Source: Clostridioides difficile (GTDB taxonomy: Bacteria > Bacillota > Clostridia > Peptostreptococcales > Peptostreptococcaceae). Taken from it: 64,000 bases of DNA. Shown piece by piece: positions 54,120 through 62,827 of the stretch. Where the stretch lies: the NCBI GenBank assembly GCA_012955965.1, contig JABBZI010000001.1, positions 227,281 to 291,280 of the forward strand, written 5' to 3'. The position numbers and the translations under genes were made by a program. Below the pieces are notes generated by a model, which did no database searches, was not told where the DNA came from, and saw nothing but the letters and a program-made list of their open reading frames with translations. Positions within the stretch are counted from its first letter, which is position 1. Every line of letters begins with the position of its first letter.

Positions 54120-54587
54120 CTATTTAATATTAAGTTTTTCATCTTCAACAAGTTTATTTGCAACCCACTCTGTGACCTGACCTGTTATTTTAATGCAGTG
54201 TTCTTTTCTTTCAGGAGACATAAAGTTATCTCCATCCCACTTCTTTGTAATAACTCTACAACATGTTGCTCCATATTCCTTTTTAATATAATTATGTAAA
54301 TCCTTAGCATATTCAAACATCTTTGGATTCATAGTTTCACCATGAACTCTTCCGTACACAATACCTAAAGCCATTTCACCTCCAGATATTGCTCCACAAA
54401 GACATTGTGCTTTTCCAAGTCCTATTGGAAATCCTGATGCTAACTTAGTTATCTCAGGGCTCAAAGGTTGTCCTAAAGCATCATTTATTGTTTGAAGAAC
54501 CGCTTCAGAACAAAAAAACTCTCCTTTTCTAAAGTATTCTTCTGCTATTGCTCTAACCTCTTTTACATATTCCTCTTTTGTTTTCAT
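54120..54587 (-). CDS. C_GCAxxG_C_C-family redox protein
   Basis: A 155-aa protein of the family named for its cysteine pattern: FFCSEAVLQ, QCLCGAISGGEMALG, CCRVITKKW and HCIKITG are all present. The family is thought to bind a metal or iron-sulfur cluster and often accompanies transporters; function unproven. ATG 54587 is chosen, 8 nt after GGAGG. It follows the TDT transporter gene by about 105 nt on the same strand. Confidence 0.8.
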   Translation of the reverse strand: MKTKEEYVKEVRAIAEEYFRKGEFFCSEAVLQTINDALGQPLSPEITKLASGFPIGLGKAQCLCGAISGGEMALGIVYGRVHGETMNPKMFEYAKDLHNYIKKEYGATCCRVITKKWDGDNFMSPERKEHCIKITGQVTEWVANKLVEDEKLNIK

Positions 54588-54692
54588 TTGTTTATCCTCC
54601 AATAAAATTAAGCTAAATCAAGTCTCTAAAATTAATATCACTTTCATCTATTGATATTAATATCTTTACTAAATACGTATATTTAATAATTT

Positions 54693-55625
54693 TTATTTAG
54701 CTTTAGATGTAGTTTCTGATTTACCAAGATATATAATAAATAAAATTAAAACATACAAAATAATCACTGTAGCTATTATCTCTTCTAGTTTAGAAGCATA
54801 TAAAATCCAACTCACAGGATGACCTGATTTAGTTAGATAACCATTCATTAGTTTCATGCCCATTGCACTTATTGCCATAGGGAATGTAAATGCAGCAAAA
54901 CTTGGATAAAAAGGTAATCTTAATAATTTTGGTAAATACCCCAAAACCATAATATAAAATACAATTGAAAGTATAAATAATAAGTATAATATTACACTAT
55001 TTTTATCTGGAAAAGAATTAATATATCCAGACAATAGTAATGACCCTGGTGCAGCTAATATAGCTATACTTGGTAAAGATGGTTCAGGCATTTCCTTGAT
55101 TATCCACACTCTTTTTAAAACTACAGGTATAAGAACTATATAAGATATAAATCCTATCCAAAAAGCAATTTTACCTATTAAAAGCTGATTAAATGCTGGT
55201 GCTGTAACACTTGCTGCAACTATCCCAACATATACTATATACCAAGATGGAAATACTTCTTTTATTGAGAATTTAACTAAGAATTTCTTACTAAATAAGG
55301 CTATCAACACAATATGACCTACAACTCCAATGCTCCAAATTACAATACCTAATTCTAAAGATAATGGTTTTACATATGTAGCAAATATCATTGTCGCCAT
55401 TGTTATAGTTGGAAATGTACTTGATATTAAGGGATTTTCTAATTGCTCTTTAACACCCTTTTTAAGTAATACTATTTTGACTATATAAATTGCGTATAAA
55501 ACAAACCCTATAAATCCAATTACATTACGTAATGATTCACTATAAGATTGTAATAAGTTCCCTAGAGTAAATATAGATAAAATCAAACTTGCAATAGGTA
55601 TAGGATATTTTTTTAAAAAATTCAA
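54693..55625 (-). CDS. TDT-family (TehA/SLAC1-like) membrane transporter
   Basis: A 310-aa protein with ten hydrophobic segments in the tellurite-resistance/dicarboxylate transporter pattern (PIPIASLILSIFTLGNLLQ, FPTITMATMIFATYV, FYPSFAAFTFPMAISAMGMKLMNGYL). Relatives are anion channels or sulfite/dicarboxylate exporters; the ion is unknown. The ribosome site GGAGGTAG precedes the start. Confidence 0.8.
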   Translation of the reverse strand: MNFLKKYPIPIASLILSIFTLGNLLQSYSESLRNVIGFIGFVLYAIYIVKIVLLKKGVKEQLENPLISSTFPTITMATMIFATYVKPLSLELGIVIWSIGVVGHIVLIALFSKKFLVKFSIKEVFPSWYIVYVGIVAASVTAPAFNQLLIGKIAFWIGFISYIVLIPVVLKRVWIIKEMPEPSLPSIAILAAPGSLLLSGYINSFPDKNSVILYLLFILSIVFYIMVLGYLPKLLRLPFYPSFAAFTFPMAISAMGMKLMNGYLTKSGHPVSWILYASKLEEIIATVIILYVLILFIIYLGKSETTSKAK

Positions 55626-55673
55626 ATTCTACCTCCTTTGTTACTAAGTTATTTGTATTTTTAATTATATCAA

Positions 55674-55708
55674 AAAAATGGTCAAATTGACATATTGCGA
55701 CCATTTTT
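55674..55708 (-). terminator. Terminator after the DUF1848 gene
   Basis: AAAAATGGTC and GACCATTTTT flank a 15-nt loop; on the minus strand the stem ends in a run of T. It lies about 80 nt past the DUF1848 stop and before the TDT gene. Confidence 0.75.
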
Positions 55709-55785
55709 CTTATATAGAAAATATCTATTAAGTTTAATTTCATCATTATAAATATCTATATTCTTAATATATTAAAGCAATTGAC

Positions 55786-56742
55786 TTATTTTAAATCAAA
55801 CATACTAATTTGTGTATCCTCACTTTTATCTACTTTAATACTCTTCATGTCTCTAGTGCTTATTTTAGCATCTGCTCTTAAAGTCCCTATAAGTAATTTA
55901 TTGTCTTCTTTATAAAGTCTATAATTTTCTTCTACTTTAGTATAATTAAAATTAGCATAACAATACAAACAATAATGTCTGCAAGTATTGTATTGTCCTA
56001 TATCAACACTTTTGACACACTCACAAACAGCTCTTTGTGTATCATCTTTTTTTACTTCTACTTCACTACCTATAATCTTTGATATTAACTTATCGTCAAT
56101 ACACTTACTTTTTCCAATCCCAAATTTACTTAGATTATATTCTTCTGAACACATTTCAAGCGCTATACCATATTTATGAGCAATCCTAGAAAGCTCTTTT
56201 GATAGCATTTCTACTTCTGTAATTTCTAATGGTTTTATATGTAATGATTTAGTATTAAATTTCGTTTTTTTATATAAATCAATAAAACTTATTATACATT
56301 TTTCTGTAAATCCATCAAGTTGATTACATAACCTTTCAAATGCTTTAATATGGTAACCTACAGTATACTTTTCACTTAGAAAAATTGGGTCATATCTTAA
56401 AATCACTCTTTCTTTACCTATTTTTCCAGACAATTTCTTAAATGAATCTATTACCTTTTGTTTATCTGAAATTCGTGTTTCTACTTCTTTGCCATATGAT
56501 GTTATAGTATAGTGAAAATAATATTTATAGTCTTTTAATTTATTTAAATCATGTATCATTGGAGTTACATCCTTTGTCCAAAATACAAAACAATCGACAG
56601 TATGTGGATTTAACTCTATCTTACTAACTTGCTTTGGATTCATTGGATTAATAACATATACAAAACCTTCTTTAAGCCTGTTAAAAAACCATTTACTATA
56701 GAAAGCAGGTATATCGGTTCTCCTACTCACACTTACTATCAT
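55786..56742 (-). CDS. DUF1848-family protein with C-terminal cysteine cluster
   Basis: A 318-aa protein typical of DUF1848: SVSRRTDIPAFYSKWFFNRLKEGFVYVINPMNPKQVSKIEL, then DCFVFWTKDVTPM and RYDPIFLS. The cysteines CECVKSVD and CRHYCLYCYANFN near residues 237-262 could bind an iron-sulfur cluster, resembling radical-SAM spore photoproduct relatives. Function unknown. Monocistronic. Confidence 0.78.
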   Translation of the reverse strand: MIVSVSRRTDIPAFYSKWFFNRLKEGFVYVINPMNPKQVSKIELNPHTVDCFVFWTKDVTPMIHDLNKLKDYKYYFHYTITSYGKEVETRISDKQKVIDSFKKLSGKIGKERVILRYDPIFLSEKYTVGYHIKAFERLCNQLDGFTEKCIISFIDLYKKTKFNTKSLHIKPLEITEVEMLSKELSRIAHKYGIALEMCSEEYNLSKFGIGKSKCIDDKLISKIIGSEVEVKKDDTQRAVCECVKSVDIGQYNTCRHYCLYCYANFNYTKVEENYRLYKEDNKLLIGTLRADAKISTRDMKSIKVDKSEDTQISMFDLK

Positions 56743-56803
56743 ATTCAGTCTCCTTATTAATATAATTATGCTCTAATATATTTTAACATAATATCTAGTA
56801 GAC

Positions 56804-57478
56804 TTATTTATGATTTGCATATTTTAATGACCATGGACAACTCATCATGCACTTCAATACACAAAAACACTTTGAAATATCAATAAGAGACTCTCTTTTA
56901 CCTGGCAAAGCCCACTCATTTCCATGTATAGCTTTTGCAGGACAGTTTTCTACACAAATATTACAGTCTAAACACTTCGAATCCATTAAAGGATATCTTT
57001 CAGCATAAATTGGAGCATCTGTAAGTACAGTACACATGCTAAAAGCACAACCATATTTCTCAGTTACAAACAAATTATTTTTTCCCATAAATCCAATACC
57101 GCTAATATTTGCTATGGTCTTATGTGGTAAAATACTAATACCTGATTGCATTGTTGGATTAATATAGCCTTTTTCAGAATATCCATGTTCTAGATTATTT
57201 TTTTCTGATTGAGAATAAGCTTTATAACCTTTATCTTGAATATATTTTGAAATCCAATCAGCTAACTCTTCTACTTTTTCCTCCTTTTCTAAGAAATCAT
57301 CATTATCTGTAGATAAGTTATTATATATATATGTAACGAATTTTTTTGATAATCCTATACAAAATAAAATTGCTTTAGAAAAACCATGTGTTTGACTTGC
57401 TGGAAATTCAGATATATCAACAAAACGAACAATATCTACACCTTTACTGTGTAAAATATATTTCAACTCATCATTCAT
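56804..57478 (-). CDS. 4Fe-4S ferredoxin-type protein, QueG-like
   Basis: A 224-aa protein with two 4Fe-4S motifs near the C-terminus (CLDCNICVENCPAKAI, and CFCVLKCMMSCPWSLK). The preceding part resembles the C-terminal half of epoxyqueuosine reductase QueG (KTIANISGIGFMGKNNLFVTEKYG). It is shorter than QueG (about 380 aa) and lacks its full cobalamin domain, so it is a relative rather than QueG. ATG 57478 follows AAGGAG by 6 nt. Confidence 0.7.
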   Translation of the reverse strand: MNDELKYILHSKGVDIVRFVDISEFPASQTHGFSKAILFCIGLSKKFVTYIYNNLSTDNDDFLEKEEKVEELADWISKYIQDKGYKAYSQSEKNNLEHGYSEKGYINPTMQSGISILPHKTIANISGIGFMGKNNLFVTEKYGCAFSMCTVLTDAPIYAERYPLMDSKCLDCNICVENCPAKAIHGNEWALPGKRESLIDISKCFCVLKCMMSCPWSLKYANHK

Positions 57479-57544
57479 ATTTAACTCCTTCCACAATTAA
57501 CAAAGTAAAATAACCTTATATGTTAGTAGACTTTACTATTATCA

Positions 57545-58291
57545 TTATGTTAACCAGTACTTTGTACATTCTTTATTTCTACTCATAAAACCATATTCAA
57601 TTAAATATCTTCTAATTGTTGCAAAATCATTATATATAGATTTTAAAATCTGATTAACTTCCTTTTCCGAATATTGCTTCCCATACTCAAATTTTTCCAA
57701 AATCTTAGATAAAATTACAACTTTTTTCTTTTCCTTTGAGGAAAATACTTTTAATTTTAGAGGATTCATACTTTCAAATGAGGTCTCTAAAATGTGTTTT
57801 CTCTCTTCTTCAGTTACTACATATCTTTCGTCAACCATTTTAGCATGCTCATGTATTGGTATTATAGTACTACCTCTATTAGATTTTTCTTCAAACACAG
57901 ACTCATACAATGCTAAATACAATTTAGCTTGTTTTGCTTTTTCTCTAAACATAAATTTTTGATGGCGAATAGTCGATGTAGATACTTCAACCTTTTTTGC
58001 AATTTCCTTATCTGGTAAATCACTAATAAATAATTGAAATAATTGTTTTTGATTTTCAGTCAGTGTGTTGTACTTTGAATCGCCATTAATCAATTTTTCC
58101 AAGTAATCACTGTGCTCTAATTCCATATGCAATTCAATAGCCTTTGAGGCTTCAAAAAATCTATCACCTATTCTGTATATTTCTCCCACTTCATATTTTT
58201 TTTCACATGTAATGCAAATATAACAATTCAACTCATCATTAAATACATAACCTTGTTTAATATCATTAATAGAAAGTTTTTCAATTTTCAT
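57545..58291 (-). CDS. HTH transcriptional regulator with DUF2087 domain
   Basis: A 248-aa protein: N-terminal CYICITCEKKYEVGEIYRI region, a LuxR-like HTH in the middle (LTENQKQLFQLFISDLPDKEIAKKVEVSTSTIRHQKFMFREKAKQ), and a C-terminal DUF2087 domain (KKVVILSKILEKFEYGKQYSEKEVNQILKSIYNDFATIRRYLIEYGFMSR). The DUF2087 pairs are typical of small-molecule or stress regulators. Neighbours give no clue to its target. Confidence 0.8.
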   Translation of the reverse strand: MKIEKLSINDIKQGYVFNDELNCYICITCEKKYEVGEIYRIGDRFFEASKAIELHMELEHSDYLEKLINGDSKYNTLTENQKQLFQLFISDLPDKEIAKKVEVSTSTIRHQKFMFREKAKQAKLYLALYESVFEEKSNRGSTIIPIHEHAKMVDERYVVTEEERKHILETSFESMNPLKLKVFSSKEKKKVVILSKILEKFEYGKQYSEKEVNQILKSIYNDFATIRRYLIEYGFMSRNKECTKYWLT

Positions 58292-58420
58292 ATATCTGCC
58301 TCTATTCTATAGTTTATTATTTATATAGATATATTATATTAAAGTTTATTAATAAGGTCAACGTTTTTGTTTTTTGTTTATAAAGTCCGTTTATTTATTG
58401 ATTTGAAATTGCAATATAAA

Positions 58421-58461
58421 AAAAGAAATTCTTCAATTAATAATTAAAGAATTCCTTTTTA
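58421..58461 (-). terminator. Terminator of the glucoside PTS operon
   Basis: An imperfect stem of AAAAAGAAATTCTT with AAGAATTCCTTTTT (one mismatch) around a 13-nt loop; T-rich sequence follows on the minus strand. It is 65 nt past the IIA stop codon. Confidence 0.7.
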
Positions 58462-58526
58462 TTCAACAAACCTATGTGATTAATTAAACTATAAATTTAT
58501 AGATACTAATCCTATATTTTAGTTTT

Positions 58527-58997
58527 TTATTTAAACTCGAGTACAGTGTCTTTTCCACCTTCAACACCATTGCCTACATTATATGTATTCATATTGTACT
58601 CTGAATAATTAGTTATTGTAACTGGAGTAATAAGTGATATACCCTTTGATTCAATCAAAGAACGGTTAATTTTCAACATCGGTGTCCCTTCTTTGACCTG
58701 TTCACCCACACTTACTAATGCTTCAAACCCTTCGCCTTTTAAATTTACAGTATCTAAACCGACATGAATAAGAAGCTCCATCCCATTTTCTAATTCTATT
58801 ACAAATGCATGTTTAGTTTCTGCTATTACTGCTATCTTTCCATTAATTGGCGCATAAACAATGTCTCCTGTAGAATCTATAGCTACACCTTCTCCCATAA
58901 GTTTTTGAGAAAATACAGCATCTGGAATTTTAGATAATTCTATTACTTTCCCTGATATGGGCGACTTTATTGATTTCTTTTTAAACATCTTGAACAT
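58527..58997 (-). CDS. PTS glucose-type EIIA
   Basis: A 156-aa Crr-like IIA: SPISGKVIELSKIPDAVFSQKLMGEGVAI, the first His in AETKHAFVIEL and phospho-His in LLIHVGLDTVNLKGEGF. The IICB encoded upstream lacks its own IIA domain, so this is its probable phosphate donor. Last gene of the malXY-like operon. Confidence 0.92.
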   Translation of the reverse strand: MFKMFKKKSIKSPISGKVIELSKIPDAVFSQKLMGEGVAIDSTGDIVYAPINGKIAVIAETKHAFVIELENGMELLIHVGLDTVNLKGEGFEALVSVGEQVKEGTPMLKINRSLIESKGISLITPVTITNYSEYNMNTYNVGNGVEGGKDTVLEFK

Positions 58998-59021
58998 AAA
59001 ACATACTCTCCTTCTTTACTT

Positions 59022-59621
59022 TTAACCATTATTAGCTGCTTTTAGTTTCTCACCTAGACTTCCTCCTGGATGGTATTTATAAAAATCAGCTGAATCAAAA
59101 TTACTATTTTTAGATAATGCACATGCAATAGAATCTCCTAAAACTAAAGTAATTGTAGATGATGTTGTTGGTGCTAAATTTAAGTGGTCTGCTTCATCCT
59201 TTGCTGGATATATTAAAGCATAATCGCACTCTGTTGCCAATACTGAATTTCTATTTGAAGTAAATGCAATGGTTTTAGAACCAATTGCTTTAACATACTT
59301 TATACAATTTACTACCTCCATAGAATTTCCACTATTTGAGATTAGAATTGTAATATCTTTGCTTTCAATCATTCCCAAATCTCCATGTACTGCCTCTGTT
59401 GCATGTACAAAAAAGCTTGGTGTTCCAGTACTGGCAAATGTAGCTGCCAATTTCTTACCTATATGTGCAGATTTACCTACACCCATAAAAATCACTTTAC
59501 CTTCACAGTTGGCAATTTCATTAACTATACTTTCATATTCAATACCTGCTTCATCTATTAAACATTTTATGGCATTCATTTCAGTAGTCATAACATCAAC
59601 CATTGTTTTTAAATAGCTCAT
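59022..59621 (-). CDS. SIS-domain phosphosugar isomerase (KpsF/GutQ-like, no CBS)
   Basis: A 199-aa single SIS domain: VIFMGVGKSAHIGKKLAATFASTGTPSFFVHATEAVHGDLGMI, ILISNSGNSMEVV, and LAPTTSSTITLVLGD. This closely follows arabinose-5-phosphate isomerases, but the tandem CBS domains are missing; it ends soon after YHPGGSLGEKL. In this operon it may isomerise the phosphosugar released from the glucoside. I use ATG 59621, 6 nt after GGGAG. Confidence 0.82.
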   Translation of the reverse strand: MSYLKTMVDVMTTEMNAIKCLIDEAGIEYESIVNEIANCEGKVIFMGVGKSAHIGKKLAATFASTGTPSFFVHATEAVHGDLGMIESKDITILISNSGNSMEVVNCIKYVKAIGSKTIAFTSNRNSVLATECDYALIYPAKDEADHLNLAPTTSSTITLVLGDSIACALSKNSNFDSADFYKYHPGGSLGEKLKAANNG

Positions 59622-59640
59622 AACTATCTCCCTTTCTATA

Positions 59641-60822
59641 TTAAATATTTTTTGCAATATAATCTATAGTTTTTTTAATTCTATTTAAACCATCTTCAAG
59701 TTTCTCCCTTGAACATGCTACATTTAATCGTAAATAAAACTCACTTTCTTCTCCATATACATTTCCTGACATAATAGCTACTTCTCCAATATCCATCAAT
59801 AACTTTTGGAATTCTTCACTACTTATCTTAAGGTCAGAAAAATCTATCCAAGCAAAATAACAACCTTCTGGCATAACCAACTTTAATGGTCCTAAATTAT
59901 CTTTTATATAATTAATTGTATATTCAAGATTTTCTTTAAGATATTTTAATAGCTCATCCAACCAATATTCACAATCATTGTAACAAACCATTGTTGCTAG
60001 TATTGCTAGTATTGCAGGAGAATTTACAAAATCACGATATCTAGTGATATTTTCAAATTTATTTCTAGTACCATCATTTGGTATAATCACATATGACCCA
60101 GTCAATGCTGGTATATTAAAAGACTTCGATGCTGATGTACAAATAAATATGGAATCTAAATAGCTTTCTGCAACCTTTAAAATAGGAGTCATTCTATTAT
60201 CATAAACAATATCCATATGTATATCATCTGATATTATCTTTACATTATTATCCTTACAAATGCCTATCATCTTAGCAAGTTCTAACTCACTCCACACTCT
60301 CCCAGTTGGATTATGTGGATTGCATAAAATAAATATCTTAGACTTCTTACATTTTTTCTCAAAATCATCAAAATCAATCAAATAGAATCCACCTTCATTT
60401 ATAAGAGGCGATTTTATAATATTACGATTATTATTTGCTATAACATCATAAAAAGCATTATATGCAGGAGTATTTATCAGAATTCCATCTCCTTCATCAC
60501 TGAATATCTCAATAAGCTTACTAATTGAGTACATTACACTAGGACTGTAATATATCCAATTACCATCAATATAACAGTTAAATCTTTTAGTGTACCAGTT
60601 TATAACTGAATTTCTAAAATCATCATGTTTCCATCTACTGTATCCCAAAACTCTATGATTTAATCTTTCTTGCAAGGCTTCTGTTATTTCATGCGGAAAC
60701 TCTAAGTCCATATCTGATATTGTAAAAGGAAGTAATCCTTTTTTTCCAAATCTATCCTCTACATAATCCCATTGGGTACAATATGTACCCAATCGGTCTA
60801 TTTTTTTATCAAAGTTAATCAT
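59641..60822 (-). CDS. MalY/PatB-type PLP aminotransferase (cystathionine beta-lyase-like)
   Basis: A 393-aa fold-type I PLP enzyme: GLLPFTISDMDLEFP, NPHNPTGRVWSELELAKM, SDDIHMDIVY and Lys in TSASKSFNIPALTGSY. It is closest to MalY/PatB C-S lyases. In E. coli malX and malY are paired like this; here too it follows the IICB gene (8-nt overlap). Its metabolic role in such operons is not settled. Confidence 0.88.
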   Translation of the reverse strand: MINFDKKIDRLGTYCTQWDYVEDRFGKKGLLPFTISDMDLEFPHEITEALQERLNHRVLGYSRWKHDDFRNSVINWYTKRFNCYIDGNWIYYSPSVMYSISKLIEIFSDEGDGILINTPAYNAFYDVIANNNRNIIKSPLINEGGFYLIDFDDFEKKCKKSKIFILCNPHNPTGRVWSELELAKMIGICKDNNVKIISDDIHMDIVYDNRMTPILKVAESYLDSIFICTSASKSFNIPALTGSYVIIPNDGTRNKFENITRYRDFVNSPAILAILATMVCYNDCEYWLDELLKYLKENLEYTINYIKDNLGPLKLVMPEGCYFAWIDFSDLKISSEEFQKLLMDIGEVAIMSGNVYGEESEFYLRLNVACSREKLEDGLNRIKKTIDYIAKNI

Positions 60823-62392
60823 TGCATGCCTCCAAATGACCTTCCATAGCTTTATCCATTTGCTTTCTTAAAGAATACACTTGAGTTCCTATAATTACTT
60901 GTATTGTGTGTTCATCCAATTTAACAACTGCTATACCACCAGCTTCTTTAATTGCATCCTCATTTATTAATGATACATCTTGCAATTTTAGACGTAATCT
61001 AGTTACACAATTGTCTAATGATAATATATTAGACTGTCCGCCTAAAGCAGATATCATTTGCTGTCCTTTATATGTAGATAGGTTTTTAAAATCTGAACCA
61101 TTACCCTCAGATACTTTTATCTCTTTATCTTCACGTCCTGGAGTTTTTATATTAAACTTAATAATTGCCCACTTAAATACAAAATAGTAAATTGCAAAGT
61201 ATAAAGCGGCTACTAATACTGCTATTGGCCATCCTGTAGCCGTTCCTCTTAACACACCAAAACTTATGAATGCAATTAAATCTCCTGTGAATCCCATTAA
61301 TACACCTAAGTATGGAAGCACCATGTTTGCTAAACCATTCATAAATGTATGGAAAGCAAATAATGCTGGTGAGATAAATAAGAATAAGAATTCTATTGGC
61401 TCACTTATACCACCTATAATAACTGTTAAAACTCCTGATATTAAAAGCCCTTTAAGTGCTTTTCTGTTTTCTGGTTTTGCTGTACGATATATAGCTAATG
61501 CAGCACCAGCTAGTCCATATTGAATCATTAATTTACCTTGCTCCATTTTACCAGCTAAATCAAGAGGTATAATCTGATTATTCTCTACATATGCCATAAA
61601 CATATTCAATGTCCCAAAGTATGTTTCTCCATCAATAACAGCAGTTCCACCTATTGGTGTAAAACGGAATACAGATGTTACAAGATGATTTAATCCAAAT
61701 GGAATTGTAACTCTTTCTGCTACTGCATATGAGAAATATCCTAATGGCCCTGCTGAAGAAATCCATTTACCTAAATTTTGGAATGCATTGAAAAATGGTG
61801 GCCAAACAATAGGTATTAATAAACCAACAATACTCATAACTATTAAACTAACAATTGGAACTAGTCTTGGACCACTGTAGAATCCTAATGACTCTGGCAT
61901 TTTTAAATTACTAACTTTATCATATATGGCATAAACAATTAGACCAGCTACAATACCACCTAAAACACTCGTATTATATGTTTGTATTCCCATAATCATA
62001 GCTTGACCATTAGTTGACATTTGGTCTATTGGTACTAATAAATCAGCTCTTGTTAAATAAAAATTTGTACCTATGTGCATTGCTATAAATCCTACTAGAC
62101 CTGAAAAAGCTCCAAACTCTTTTTCTTTTTTTAATAATCCTAATGGAATTGCCATTGCAAATAATGCTCCCAAATTATTAAATGCAAATAATCCTATTGT
62201 CAGCATGAAATTTAAAATCATGTTGACATATTCATTTCCTAAAAACGGAACCATGGCAATCATCTTAGGGTCTGTAAAACCTGCACCAAGTCCTAACATC
62301 ATCCCAGAAACACTAAGTAGTGCTATTGGGAACATAAACGTTTTTCCTAACATTTGGAAGAAGTTCCATAAACCTAACTTATTTTTTTTCAT
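60815..62392 (-). CDS. PTS glucose/maltose-type EIICB (MalX-like)
   Basis: A 525-aa protein: IIC membrane domain (about 1-410, with FNNLGALFAMAIPLGLLKKEKEFGAFSGLVGFIAMHIG, GLNHLVTSVFRFTPIGGTAVIDG, GGISEPIEFLFLFISP) and a C-terminal IIB domain with phospho-Cys in LDNCVTRLRL (about 457). No IIA domain. It most resembles MalX/glucoside transporters. Its expression is gated by four upstream RAT/terminator units. Confidence 0.9.
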   Translation of the reverse strand: MKKNKLGLWNFFQMLGKTFMFPIALLSVSGMMLGLGAGFTDPKMIAMVPFLGNEYVNMILNFMLTIGLFAFNNLGALFAMAIPLGLLKKEKEFGAFSGLVGFIAMHIGTNFYLTRADLLVPIDQMSTNGQAMIMGIQTYNTSVLGGIVAGLIVYAIYDKVSNLKMPESLGFYSGPRLVPIVSLIVMSIVGLLIPIVWPPFFNAFQNLGKWISSAGPLGYFSYAVAERVTIPFGLNHLVTSVFRFTPIGGTAVIDGETYFGTLNMFMAYVENNQIIPLDLAGKMEQGKLMIQYGLAGAALAIYRTAKPENRKALKGLLISGVLTVIIGGISEPIEFLFLFISPALFAFHTFMNGLANMVLPYLGVLMGFTGDLIAFISFGVLRGTATGWPIAVLVAALYFAIYYFVFKWAIIKFNIKTPGREDKEIKVSEGNGSDFKNLSTYKGQQMISALGGQSNILSLDNCVTRLRLKLQDVSLINEDAIKEAGGIAVVKLDEHTIQVIIGTQVYSLRKQMDKAMEGHLEACND

Positions 62393-62443
62393 AATTTTAC
62401 CCTCCTATTTTCATCTAAAAACATAATCAAATTTATAGAAAAA

Positions 62444-62516
62444 CCTAAATCAAAAAACTCAATCTAATAATTAAGTTCAATGATTTAGGTTTTGCCTGCT
62501 CAACCAGTTACAATCC
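62444..62516 (-). promoter_or_regulatory. RAT/terminator unit 4 (nearest to the PTS gene)
   Basis: RAT at 62488-62516 (GGATTGTAACTGGTTGAG then CAGGCAAAACC on the minus strand) overlaps a terminator stem at 62444-62489: CCTAAATCA with TGATTTAGG, plus an inner AACTTAA-type pairing with one or more mismatches. It is followed by TTTTTCTAT. A bound antiterminator would block the stem. Last of four units before the IICB gene. Confidence 0.88.
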
Positions 62517-62547
62517 TAAAATTCACTGTCTATATTTAATAAAAAAA

Positions 62548-62620
62548 CCTAAATCAAAAAACTTAACCTAATAGTTAAATTCAATGATTTAGGTTTTGCC
62601 TGCTTAACCAGTTACAATCC
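62548..62620 (-). promoter_or_regulatory. RAT/terminator unit 3
   Basis: RAT at 62592-62620, starting GGATTGTAACTGGTTAAG; terminator stem 62548-62593 with a T7 run. It repeats at a 104-bp period from its neighbours with only a few substitutions (for example AATTTAA in the inner arm). Confidence 0.88.
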
Positions 62621-62651
62621 TAAAACTCACTGCTTGTATTTAATAAAAAAA

Positions 62652-62724
62652 CCTAAATCAAAAAACTTAATCTAATAGTTAAGTTCAATGATTTAGGTTT
62701 TGCCTGCTTAACCAGTTACAATCC
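62652..62724 (-). promoter_or_regulatory. RAT/terminator unit 2
   Basis: RAT at 62696-62724, identical to that of unit 3; terminator stem 62652-62697 (CCTAAATCA with TGATTTAGG, inner AACTTAA with TTAAGTT), then a T-run. The unit includes the intervening GAGTTTTA spacer before the next RAT. Confidence 0.9.
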
Positions 62725-62755
62725 TAAAACTCACTGTCTGTATTTAATAAAAAAG

Positions 62756-62827
62756 CCTAAATCAAAAAACTTAATCTAATAGTTAAGTTCAATGACTTAG
62801 GTTTTGCCTGCTTATCAGTTACAATCC
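62756..62827 (-). promoter_or_regulatory. RAT/terminator unit 1 (overlaps the antiterminator gene stop)
   Basis: RAT at 62800-62827 (GGATTGTAACTGATAAGC, one nt shorter in its loop than the others) begins at the TAG stop of the antiterminator gene. The terminator stem 62756-62801 contains one G-U pair (CCTAAGTCA with TGATTTAGG), followed by a T-run at 62742-62755. Confidence 0.9.

Noticed and set aside
55540..55746. Minus-strand frame overlapping the TDT gene start
   Set aside because: It overlaps both the transporter start and the DUF1848 terminator, has no ribosome site, and no recognisable domain.
61266..62426. Plus-strand frames opposite the PTS IICB gene
   Set aside because: Antisense shadows of membrane-helix coding sequence without ribosome sites.
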